From an uncultured Verrucomicrobia subdivision 3 bacterium (GTDB lineage: Bacteria > Verrucomicrobiota > Verrucomicrobiae > Limisphaerales > CAMLLE01): a DNA stretch of 12,771 nucleotides. The notes below the pieces were generated by a model. It did no database searches. It saw nothing but the letters and a program-made list of their open reading frames with translations, and was not told the DNA's origin. A program made the position numbers and the translations under genes. The DNA lies in NCBI GenBank assembly GCA_946480555.1, contig CAMLLE010000025.1, forward strand, positions 1 to 12,771. Direction: 5' to 3'. Every line of letters begins with the position of its first letter. Within the stretch, counting starts at the first letter, position 1. Positions 9,001 to 12,771 of this stretch are shown here, piece by piece.

Positions 9001-10232
9001 CATGGCCGACGAGCGAAAGCCATGGACCGAGCACAAACCAGTTTGTCGTGGTCGTGCGCGACAATGGATTACCGCCGCTCTACGCGACGAACTCCGCGAC
9101 TGTGGTTGTCAGCGAAGTGAACCAGGCGCCGACGCTGCCTGCGTTGCCGGAGTTCACGATTGGCGAAGGCCAGTTGCTGCTGCACACGAACGTCGCATTC
9201 GATCCTGATCTCCCGCAGCAAACGCTCACCTATTTGCTGGCAGGCGCGCCGTCGGGACTGAGTGTGGATTCCGAGGGCGTTCTTAACTGGACGCCGAGCA
9301 ACACGCAGGGCGGCGTCACAAACGTCGTGCAAATGATCGTTAGCGACAGCGGTTCGCCGATGCTCAGCGCGACGCAGACCTTTGCGATCGTGGTGCTCGA
9401 TACCGCCGCGGATCTCGACGTTTCCGTCGGACGCACCAACGTGCTGGCCGGGAAATCCAGCCGGTTGCCCGTGATGCTGACAACGGGCTGGCAGCTGACC
9501 AACCTCACGTTCTTCGTTGAAGCGGATCCCACGCGACTGACGAATCTCACCCTGGCGCCGCTGGCAAACGGTTTAACCAGCGCGACACTCGCACCCGCCG
9601 GCGACGGACGCTCGCAATTGAGCTTTGCGGCAAGCCCGCTCCAACCGCTGGCGTCATCGCTGCAATTGGCCTGGCTGAACTTCAACGCCGGAACAGTCAC
9701 GCCATCGGCATTTGTGCCTGTGCGCGTCACGAACGTTTTTGCGATGCGCCTCAGCGGCCAGGCCATCACGAACGGCACCGGCACGGCCGGACAGGTGATT
9801 TACGTCGCGCGCGAACCGCTGCTCGTCGCGCAGGGCGGCGGGACGAATCGCTGGATTGAGTTCTATGGCCTGCCTTGGACCGCGTATCAGCTGCTCGCGT
9901 CGGAAAGCCCGACCGGACCGTGGACAAAGATCGCGCACTGGCCCGTGACCAACAGCGCGCCTGTGCAACTGCCCGTTTCAGCCATTGGCAACGCATTCTA
10001 TCGCGCCGCGGAATTCGCACCCGATCCGGCATTGATGGACTTGAACAGCACGCACGACCAGCAACTGCACTTCACGTTCTACGGCCGTTCGAACGTCACC
10101 TATCATCTCGAACGCTCGGCCAACATGACCGGCTGGCAGAATGCCATCACGATGCCGTTCACCAATTCATTCCGGTTCCACAACGCCCCCATGACCAACG
10201 GCGCGGAGTTCTTCCGCTTGAAGAAGCAATGA
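3..10232 (+). CDS. Giant multidomain secreted/surface protein (LamG, CARDB, Calx-beta-like, Ig-like), 5'-truncated
   Basis: The frame is open to the left edge and stops with TGA at 10230-10232, giving at least 3,409 residues. A GTG at 60 is only an internal codon, and the true start and any signal peptide lie outside. Domains by nucleotide position: beta-helix-like strands 60-690; LamG/concanavalin-like jellyroll 700-1315 (GLVGWW, ALQ/TLQAWV, WYHVA, LVDEIAVHN signatures); SbsA-type Ig-like 1320-1640 and 1641-1965; CARDB 1980-2330, 2335-2690 and 2704-3055 (each ending near an ETNN/ESDELNN/EANN motif); Calx-beta-like 3060-3350, 3363-3655, 3663-3990 and 3993-4290; CARDB 4300-4650; Ig-like and NEW3-like 4653-5565; carboxypeptidase-regulatory-like 5575-5815; Cys-rich core 6227-7130; unnamed module 7300-8230; FN3-like 8526-8815; two cadherin/He_PIG-like 8842-9402; cohesin-like 9403-9835; twin C-terminal modules 9852-10229. 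No catalytic motif, LPxTG or PEP-CTERM signal was seen. A role as an extracellular adhesin or scaffold is inferred from architecture only. Confidence 0.93.
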   Translation, partial: TVGNGTVTGPKPLVWRTGRVGGTLTIAEDAHLLLTGQFYPLLSSGNDASPAILTNRGTVHYVGGVQLYGGRSAQIHNLGRWQLEADGTATGHSDGGGTLTFFNAGTVVKTGGAGTTSFDSTTINNTGRIQSTTGQLWLPNSFDNTSGELFYLLGATNGTIYVSGAWPLQGTLRVEATNDFAGTSGYAIDVLQGNNLIGNFANLNLPTLTPDLGWTVDYAPNLARLRVTDACFAGGLVGWWSAEGGAADMLGAHNGTLQNGASTTNGFIGQAFRLDGVNQWIHLGNWTPGTRWTLQAWVNLSQIQPNRRVIAGGVADCRDWALTVNDGHFAATYRQPGGCTASITNTTPAATNTWYHVAAANDGASVALYINGALIGTAPVDPNYEATASGFVVSRHSTLNSEFLAGLVDEIAVHNLALSASEIAATYANGANGRCSQLGLGILSISPLGLVNSNLTQFTVRFNQPFRTNTFTAADIAVVTPVGALTETNFSVAPANPFDGRTFLVNTTPLTNEGAYTIAIGPNIEALSGAIMTNGAFQAVFSIDKTGPRVIASLPASPASNQVSTVEITLSESISAASVSPADVSITGPGNPIANSVTVLATNRFRFTLDQVLGNGSYTIAIGPDIRDLAGNQLDQNQNAINGEIPGDQFTIYLDSYTPDLTPRIVSAPLLATAGQGVNLIYAITNIGSAVAPGNWASRFWLATNSSGLGAIFLGSATVTNSISPNAQLIVTQSLVLPPGIAGTRFLGVAVDAQNQITETVETNNAAWDVAGTVVSAPDLVITNLSAPASAQLGSTFNVTWTRSNLGSAATITAGQDQLFLSTSSNAISGAHFLGTAIGAVQTAGSSLNRTQAVSIPLITSLPAGNYWLIVAADSPDASPESDELNNLSARPITLTQPPLPDLALDSLSTPTELIPGLQMETRWAVTNAGTLTITTNNLWRERVVFTNSTVGSITLGEWLVTNSLPIGGAVTRTQYVAIPENLAPLAGWMAVTVDVFDDVVELTEANNTLRSAAQIPVRPSLFLSFSAGSIVEGGSTVLATISHNGATNSAVTVTLSNDFPARLSMPAQTIIPAGASSASFAIQLLTNGVIDGNVVAHLSATATNFIRTDELLTLVDESTPFLTLTLSTNRLREGLTLSATVTRNIVSSEAVVVFVGTAEPLSLTVPPSVTIPANQPGHTFAVLAADNDLFDGSRTNAIRVGALGFSATTNGVVVLDDDLPLISLEVQPQAIPENGGPQAGNLTVHLSAPAPRNVVIDLESSNPALVEVPVQVSVAAGQIAAAVPLAAIDNALVGTNLPAHINGFVHVSGTTDHLAALTPATVIVLDDDGNTLTLTLERDLVGEGLTPATQATVTRNGSTAAALAVTLTSSDSGEATVPANVSIPIGASSASFPITSINDGATDGSQPVTITATATGYTQAKANLTVSDADLPDLRVTSVTVPATGGAEANFIVNYRVENQGRVAAGSNLVTKVYLRTDPLAFGGILVGTYTLPAQLPVGQFFEQSLQGRFPTATGKYYAVVVTDADNRITETLEDNNTRVSSGITVGAPYSATVATTVNSAPAGTVIPLTGFATRNDSSPAGNVPVHIQVWHQGLKRTLLALTDASGNFSTSFTPLPFEAGEYSIGAMHPGVTEYSEQDTFTLLGLTLQPQAQQFHINEGQQVSGSLTISNLSSIPLSGLAASVVSGPSGWNTTLNLTNSALPGDGSLQLPFSVNPNSSGIGTIVVRVTSSEGVSADAVLTVAVAPLVAKLIAEPAPLFAGMLRGQQTIVSFKVSNQGGIATGPINVTLPVLPWLNLASAAPLPPLAPGETNTITLLLSPAEDIDLTLFNGSLLVDAGNAVLNVPFEFRALSEAKGDLHVSVVDELTYYASGAPRVTNAFVVVRDSLTHDAITNGLTGSDGGVLFQGLAEGYYEIEVTADKHSTFLGNTFVIAGKTNEFEPFISRTLVEYIWTVVPTEIEDRTKIVIETIFETVVPLPVITIEPAYIDLADLSEPESQIEVRITNHGLIAAQNVGLEIPTDGPVRFETIANQIGTLPAQSSITVPIRVLFPTASPGLAQGGSIKSRPLATVTRDRCHYYIREKHEIPCGKKTNTYYTVTSIRDSKATGCTGGGGGGGGGGGGGYVFNGGPLSPYGVAAGGGGGVFVTPVTVQPEEKCGCEGFVPRCGELGGSAPLPAIGVSGLRITGLKATGNGKVCTCCDEDGPGFKKELSAGIEGGAEVSVPIAGFSKKVNFTRGNLAFSGDLNIGSISLDLAGKLKGEYQLTEDCHGKNQRECFNAAAEATAELALKIGPKFQVMENGAPVSEVTAQVVASVKSGFTFKYTHCNDDSQDQLVFCVMPVVAGVSVRIKYNETEFVEALNYELLPEQCSGNILGAAPVMITGSSLADESAEKMRVAVNQAIREYKKTQGIRAGPVAAPAPPTAQTGGDGVCARVKLRIDQDLIVARNAFNATLQLINRDTVNSLQDIEVRPIVYDANGKDVTDRFGIRPPSINGLGAVDGTGSLGANSTGSATFILIPTSEAAPEFPTTYFVGGTLAYSVGGLDIGIPLTPAPITVYPDPRLRIKYFHQRDVFSDDPFTRDIIEPTIPFNLAVMVHNAGKGEARNVRIVSSQPQIIENDKGLLIDFKIIGTEVAGQNVTPSLTAQFGNILPGERGIARWLLTSTLQGLFINYSANFEHTDSLGKTNLSLVDEVTIHEMNRLVYADGTFADGFPDFLVNDVYDPDDLPDRLYTSDGATNYVSVVLQGSVDVTPTLANTNVQLTAMMPSGWTYLRVADPANGTLKLKKVTRSDGKVLLIETNVWTTDRTFIGRSQQPIRQNMLHLLDYDSTGSYTLTYANVAPPDQTTPSSSVTVLPSYSQNQFPVSWSGTDAGGGAIAFYDIYVAVNYGPFTPWLQNVTELGALFNGTNGLRYEFYSVATDTAGNREAAPLYADTQTIVALSNNAPSLTLNAPANVNEGETVTITAQVTDLDLPLQSLLFTLPAGPAGASINPSSGQITWPTSESHGPSTNQFVVVVRDNGLPPLYATNSATVVVSEVNQAPTLPALPEFTIGEGQLLLHTNVAFDPDLPQQTLTYLLAGAPSGLSVDSEGVLNWTPSNTQGGVTNVVQMIVSDSGSPMLSATQTFAIVVLDTAADLDVSVGRTNVLAGKSSRLPVMLTTGWQLTNLTFFVEADPTRLTNLTLAPLANGLTSATLAPAGDGRSQLSFAASPLQPLASSLQLAWLNFNAGTVTPSAFVPVRVTNVFAMRLSGQAITNGTGTAGQVIYVAREPLLVAQGGGTNRWIEFYGLPWTAYQLLASESPTGPWTKIAHWPVTNSAPVQLPVSAIGNAFYRAAEFAPDPALMDLNSTHDQQLHFTFYGRSNVTYHLERSANMTGWQNAITMPFTNSFRFHNAPMTNGAEFFRLKKQ
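6336..6374 (+). repeat. GGN triplet tract encoding 13 consecutive glycines
   Basis: Thirteen consecutive GGC/GGT codons lie inside the giant gene, directly after a Cys-Thr pair. A second, shorter run of five GGC codons lies at 6420-6434. The third-base mixture of C and T suggests an older tract under selection for glycine rather than a fresh slippage expansion. The two tracts probably form a flexible linker within the Cys-rich core. GGN runs can also vary in copy number between strains. Confidence 0.9.
9852..10016 (+). repeat. C-terminal module, copy 1 (55 codons) of the giant protein
   Basis: This unit encodes 55 residues carrying FYG, a YQL strand, TGPW, TNS and a closing FYR. The same landmarks recur at the same spacing in the unit at 10065-10229, with TNS at residues 33-35 and F(Y/F)R at 49-51 in both. 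The copies are diverged at the residue level, so this is an old duplication of a small beta domain. I associate similar endings with large verrucomicrobial secreted proteins, which is from memory and not a search. Confidence 0.6.
10065..10229 (+). repeat. C-terminal module, copy 2 (55 codons), ends at the stop codon
   Basis: This second 55-residue copy carries FYG, YHL, MTGW, TNS and FFR, followed by LKKQ and the TGA stop. It matches copy 1 (9852-10016) in length and landmark spacing and is separated from it by 16 codons. Its terminal position would suit a surface-anchoring or secretion-recognition role. However, no hydrophobic segment or sorting motif follows it, so that role is inference. 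Confidence 0.6.
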
Positions 10233-10278
10233 TCTGGCAGGGGCAACGTGGAGTATCTCTGCGTGCCCTGCGGCCGAT

Positions 10279-10527
10279 TCAACGGAGTGCTGCCCGGATT
10301 TTCTCCAGTTCGGGACCGGGCAGTGCATCCACTTCATCCATGCGATCGGCGCGGCGATACCAGTAACGGGCATTTCCAAGATCGCCTTCGAGCTTGTGCA
10401 GCACGGCGTGAACCCACGCTGCGGTGGCGTCGTCCTCGTGTTGCTGAACCAGGTTGTGCGCGGCGTCCCAGTTGTTCGCCATCGCCAATTCGACGGCGCG
10501 GAGCAATTCAGCTTTCGATGCGGGCAT
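10279..10527 (-). CDS. Small conserved alpha-helical (TPR-like) protein of unknown function, 82 aa
   Basis: An 82-residue protein starting at ATG 10527-10525 and stopping with TGA at 10281-10279. It reads as three or four amphipathic helices. The central part, about residues 36-60, has the motif AAWVHAVLHKLEGDLGNARY followed by WYRRA. I recognise this as a widespread family of small conserved hypothetical proteins with a 'W(I/V)HAVLH..EGD..NA.YWYRRA' core, resembling a single tetratricopeptide-like hairpin repeat. Biochemical function is unknown to me. No Shine-Dalgarno sequence precedes the ATG, but a plausible promoter sits so close that the transcript could be leaderless. Its 3' end converges on the giant gene with a 46-nt gap, and it is divergent from slyX. 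A longer overlapping frame on the same strand was rejected because it lacks this family signature. Confidence 0.82.
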   Translation of the reverse strand: MPASKAELLRAVELAMANNWDAAHNLVQQHEDDATAAWVHAVLHKLEGDLGNARYWYRRADRMDEVDALPGPELEKIRAALR

Positions 10528-10533
10528 GAAGGA

Positions 10534-10563
10534 ATTTTACCGTGGAGCAACAGACGGCTGCAA
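10534..10563 (-). promoter_or_regulatory. Putative sigma70-type promoter for the 82-aa gene
   Basis: Reading the - strand, a TTGCAG -35-like hexamer (10563-10558) is followed by an 18-nt spacer and a TAAAAT -10-like hexamer (10539-10534). Only six bases, TCCTTC, separate the -10 from the ATG at 10527. A start of transcription about 6-7 nt downstream would fall at or next to the ATG, giving a leaderless message, which fits the absence of a ribosome-binding site. The match is by eye and could be chance. Confidence 0.35.
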
Positions 10564-10616
10564 CTCCGGTGACATTCCACTGGTGAATTTCAAGAGGCCG
10601 AGGTAATCAAGCCACG

Positions 10617-10829
10617 ATGAACGACGACACCGCAGATCGCCTGCAGAAACTCGAGGCACACATCGCGCACCTGGAGTATCAATTGGACCAGCTGAATGAG
10701 GTGGTCGTCGATCAGGGCAGGGTCGTTGAACGCCTCAAGCGTGAAGTCCAGCGGCAATCGGAAGCCATCGAGACGCAGGAGCTTGAACGAATCAAGGCGA
10801 ACAACCAGAAGCCACCGCATTACCAGTGA
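10617..10829 (+). CDS. slyX: SlyX family protein, 70 aa
   Basis: A 70-residue, highly charged coiled-coil protein. Family hallmarks are the leading 'RLQKLEAHIAHLEYQLDQLN' stretch, then EVVV and a basic helix (RLKREVQRQ), and the characteristic C-terminal KPPHYQ ending. SlyX proteins are usually about 70 residues, so this is full length. The family is cytosolic and its molecular function is not established. The name comes from proximity to slyD in enterobacteria, which is not reproduced here. The ATG at 10617 is preceded by purine-rich GAGG (10594-10597) and GAGGT (10600-10604) as a possible, rather distant ribosome-binding site. It lies head to head with the 82-aa gene (89-nt gap) and 84 nt upstream of the hemerythrin gene in the same direction. 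Confidence 0.88.
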   Translation: MNDDTADRLQKLEAHIAHLEYQLDQLNEVVVDQGRVVERLKREVQRQSEAIETQELERIKANNQKPPHYQ

Positions 10830-10913
10830 TGTCGCATTCGGTTGCAAAGCTGCCAATAGGCGGTTAGCCGTTGGACGGGGATTGCGGTTGATTAAGGCAA
10901 ATCAGCACCGACC

Positions 10914-11366
10914 ATGAAAATCACCGAAGCACTCCAGGCCGAACATGTGGTCTTCCACAGCCTTTTCGATCACATCGAGAAATCCGTTCCGAAACTGAAA
11001 ACGCTGGCCGAGCTTCGCCTGCTGGCGAACCTGACAGAAACCATGCTGGCAGCGCATTCGCAAACCGAGGATGAATTGTTCATGAAACCGTTGGAACCGT
11101 CCTTCGAGCAGATCGGGCATTGCGCGACGTTTCATCACGAACACCAGTTGATCGAACAAAACCTGGCTCTGGTTCACGAGGCCAAGAACGTCAAACAGGC
11201 GCGGCATCTCCTCCTGACAACGGTAGTTCTCTGCCGCAGCCATTTCGACAAGGAGGAACGCATCGTGTTTCCGATGGCCGAACGGCTGCTGAAAGGGAAG
11301 ACGCTGCTGGAGCTGGGTCAGACCTGGATGAATCAACGCAACGGATGCGCGCTGGGTGATTTGTGA
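10914..11366 (+). CDS. Hemerythrin-like HHE cation-binding domain protein, 150 aa
   Basis: A single-domain four-helix-bundle protein predicted to bind a non-heme di-iron centre. Candidate ligands lie at the family positions: H11 (and H15) in helix 1, H48 and E52 as HxxxE in helix 2, H74/H75/H77 in the HHEH cluster of helix 3, and H110 with E114 or E115 in HFDKEE of helix 4. The length is normal for the family and there is no signal peptide or membrane segment, so it should be cytosolic. Relatives act in oxygen or nitric-oxide sensing, iron handling or Fe-S cluster repair, and which applies here cannot be read from the sequence. The MKITEAL start at 10914 fits the usual beginning of the domain. 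The preceding Shine-Dalgarno is weak (AAGG about 16 nt upstream). It is co-directional with slyX and convergent with the M14 peptidase gene (43-nt gap). Confidence 0.9.
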   Translation: MKITEALQAEHVVFHSLFDHIEKSVPKLKTLAELRLLANLTETMLAAHSQTEDELFMKPLEPSFEQIGHCATFHHEHQLIEQNLALVHEAKNVKQARHLLLTTVVLCRSHFDKEERIVFPMAERLLKGKTLLELGQTWMNQRNGCALGDL

Positions 11367-11409
11367 TTGAACAGGCACGCGTGCGACTCGTCGCTGCGCT
11401 TTCGCGAGA

Positions 11410-12237
11410 TCAGGATTGAGGATTGCCGAGCTTCTCGAGAGCGGCATTTACGGCGGTGACGAGCGCCTGCACGCGAATCGGCAGGGCAAAGTCCGAGGGG
11501 GCTTCCAGCGTATAGCTCAGCCGGGTTTTGTTCTGAATCAGGTAAAACGCTTCGGGCCAGTCGGGGCGCGATCTCGGATCGAGCGTCGGGCGTATGATGC
11601 CATTCTTAGCCGGGCGGCCTTCGATTTCCTCATTGGGATCGATCGGGCAGACCCGGCCAACAGCCTCGATCATCGGCTCAGCAAGCGAGGGCCGCCGGTC
11701 TGGGTTCTGTTCGTAAAGGTAGAATCCGTGCGATTCCCAGTCTTCATGCAGCAAGAGGCAAAGATCAAACTTGGGGAGTTGATCCAACCATGCGATGTGC
11801 GCGATGACCTCTTCAACCGAGGGGTTTAAATAAGCGCGATTCAGATCAATGCCGCGCGCATTTTCCCGGCAATTCAACGTGAAGCCCACCGGGTTCAGGC
11901 AAGGGCAGAACCATACTTCAACGCTCTCTGGCCAGAGATTCGTTTCAATCAACTGCAAGGCCGCAAGCGGACCGGCCGGTTCGTCTCCGTGAATTCCCGC
12001 GCTGAGGTAAACGCGCCGGGCACCTTGTGCTCCAGCAGAACGCGCAGAACGATGCAACGCGAGCAGCTTCAGGTCGTCACTCTGAAAGAAGGTTCCGGCA
12101 GCCCAGCCGTTCCGCGCAGCTGCGGATTCGATCGCCTGCAGCGTTGAATGGATGTCGATCGTATCGCCGCAATAGCGGTTCAGGTTCTTGCCAAGCCGCT
12201 TCCAATCCGAGGTGACAGGCGTTCGGTCCACGAACAC
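11410..12237 (-). CDS. M14-family zinc carboxypeptidase / aspartoacylase-like hydrolase, 275 aa
   Basis: The M14 carboxypeptidase A fold signature is complete. Zinc ligands are H83 and E86 in GIHGDEPAG, and H164 in LLLHEDWESHG. The substrate-binding motif RGIDLNR covers residues 128-134, and the catalytic Glu is probably E245 in YTLEAPS. No signal peptide is seen, so it is predicted cytosolic. Relatives include murein-peptide amidases (MpaA), succinylglutamate desuccinylase and aspartoacylase, so the substrate could be a peptide or an N-acyl amino acid, and the sequence does not decide. The annotated start is GTG 12237. An alternative GTG two codons later (12231-12229) is better placed behind the GGGAG at 12241-12237. 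It follows bioB with 6 nt between stop and start, in the same frame, which implies co-transcription. Confidence 0.9.
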   Translation of the reverse strand: MFVDRTPVTSDWKRLGKNLNRYCGDTIDIHSTLQAIESAAARNGWAAGTFFQSDDLKLLALHRSARSAGAQGARRVYLSAGIHGDEPAGPLAALQLIETNLWPESVEVWFCPCLNPVGFTLNCRENARGIDLNRAYLNPSVEEVIAHIAWLDQLPKFDLCLLLHEDWESHGFYLYEQNPDRRPSLAEPMIEAVGRVCPIDPNEEIEGRPAKNGIIRPTLDPRSRPDWPEAFYLIQNKTRLSYTLEAPSDFALPIRVQALVTAVNAALEKLGNPQS

Positions 12238-12243
12238 TCCCGG

Positions 12244-12771
12244 CTATTTCGCCATCGCGGTTTCCGGCTCGCAGGATTCCTGACCACAGCCGCAGCCCTG
12301 GTCTTCCTGGTCGGTGAAGCCGTGCCTGTCCCAGGTAGGATCCAAGCCGAGATCCCGAATCATTTGCAGGTCTTTTTCCACCGGCTGATTCAGCGTGGTC
12401 AGATAGTTGCCCACCATCATTGCACTGGCACCTGCCATGAAGATCATACTCTGGCAATCGCGCAGGTTCACGGTGCGTCCGCCCGCGATCATGATTTCCT
12501 GGCGCGGCAGGATGAACCGGAAACAGGCGATGGATTTCAAAATCTCCCAGACGGACAGGGGCGGGTTGTTCTCGAACGGCGTGCCTTTGATGGGATTGAG
12601 AATGTTGATCGGCACCACGCTCGCGCCGATGTCGCGCAATGAAAATGCCAGGTCACAACGGTCTTCACGCGTTTCGCCCATGCCGATGATGCCACCAGAG
12701 CAAATCTTGATGCCGGCGTTTTTCAGGAACTGAATCGTCTGAATGCGATCATCGTAGGAATGCGTGGTGCA
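12244..12771 (-). CDS. bioB: Biotin synthase (BioB), C-terminal 175 residues, cut by window edge
   Basis: A radical SAM enzyme that inserts sulfur into dethiobiotin in the last step of biotin synthesis. The visible part starts in the CTTHSYDDR segment and continues through GIKICSGGIIGMGET, NPIKGTPFE, AGGR and FMAGASAMMVGNYLTT, all BioB landmarks. The radical-SAM CxxxCxxC motif lies upstream of the window. The cysteine equivalent to E. coli C188 is present (codon 12702-12700). The position equivalent to E. coli R260, the unusual arginine ligand of the auxiliary cluster, is Met (codon 12492-12490). A tail of about 30 residues after LGLDP contains a C-x-C-x4-C motif (12294-12271) and ends ETAMAK, then TAG at 12246-12244. 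The M14 hydrolase gene follows 6 nt downstream. Family assignment is firm, and the cluster-type inference is tentative. Confidence 0.95.
   Translation of the reverse strand, partial: CTTHSYDDRIQTIQFLKNAGIKICSGGIIGMGETREDRCDLAFSLRDIGASVVPINILNPIKGTPFENNPPLSVWEILKSIACFRFILPRQEIMIAGGRTVNLRDCQSMIFMAGASAMMVGNYLTTLNQPVEKDLQMIRDLGLDPTWDRHGFTDQEDQGCGCGQESCEPETAMAK

Noticed and set aside
7566..9023. A 485-codon open frame on the - strand opposite the giant gene
   Set aside because: Its translation is Arg/Val/Gly-rich without domain signatures. The + strand frame here carries clear FN3-like and cadherin-like features, so the antisense frame is a codon-bias shadow.
10233..10278. Possible terminator hairpin between the giant gene and the 82-aa gene (GGGCAACG pairing with CGTGCCC)
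   Set aside because: The stem needs a bulge, has a long loop and is not followed by a T-run on either strand, so it is too weak to annotate.
10167..10580. A 137-codon - strand frame overlapping the 82-aa gene and the end of the giant gene
   Set aside because: It is Cys/Ser/Trp/Pro-rich in a pattern typical of a wrong frame, and the 82-aa frame carries a recognisable family motif.
10830..10913. Promoter search between slyX and the hemerythrin gene (TTGGAC at 10871)
   Set aside because: No acceptable -10 box lies at 16-18 nt spacing; co-transcription with slyX or an unrecognised promoter is equally possible.
11375..11384. Perfect 10-bp palindrome GCACGCGTGC between the convergent hemerythrin and M14 genes
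   Set aside because: It has no loop and no T-tract, so it is not a convincing terminator, and a 10-bp palindrome alone is not enough to claim an operator.

Overview
The window looks like a chromosomal fragment of a moderately GC-rich bacterium, most likely Verrucomicrobiota (Pedosphaera/Limisphaerales type). This is inferred from protein style. The largest gene encodes a giant secreted protein built from LamG, CARDB, Calx-beta-like and Ig-like modules. It is very rich in Thr-Asn pairs and ends in a repeated 'FYG...Y.L...TG.W...TNS...F(Y/F)R' module that I associate with that phylum. No rRNA, tRNA, CRISPR array, insertion sequence or phage gene was seen.

Layout. About 80% of the window (3-10232, + strand) is one open reading frame that enters from the left edge, so its N-terminus and any signal peptide are missing. 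It reads as beads on a string. The order is a beta-helix-like start, a LamG jellyroll, two SbsA-type Ig-like domains, three CARDB domains, four Calx-beta-like repeats and a fourth CARDB. Next come Ig-like/NEW3-like domains and a carboxypeptidase-regulatory-like domain, then a distinct core with 15 cysteines and a 13-glycine tract. The end holds an unnamed module, an FN3-like domain, two cadherin/He_PIG-like domains, a cohesin-like region and two tandem 55-residue modules. No catalytic domain is visible, and an extracellular adhesive or structural role is the best inference.

From 10233 to the end there are short housekeeping-type genes. A small alpha-helical conserved protein lies on the - strand, converging on the giant gene and diverging from slyX. 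slyX (+) is followed by a hemerythrin-like HHE protein (+). An M14-family zinc carboxypeptidase/aspartoacylase-like gene (-) converges on the hemerythrin gene. Immediately upstream of the peptidase on the same strand is the 3' part of bioB (biotin synthase), cut by the right edge.

The bioB-peptidase pair is tightly spaced (6 nt), in the same reading frame, and probably co-transcribed. The BioB has a Met where the Arg ligand of the auxiliary iron-sulfur cluster sits in the E. coli enzyme, and it carries a Cys-rich tail. The other small genes show no clear functional link to each other. Intergenic gaps are all under 100 nt, and no strong intrinsic terminator was found.
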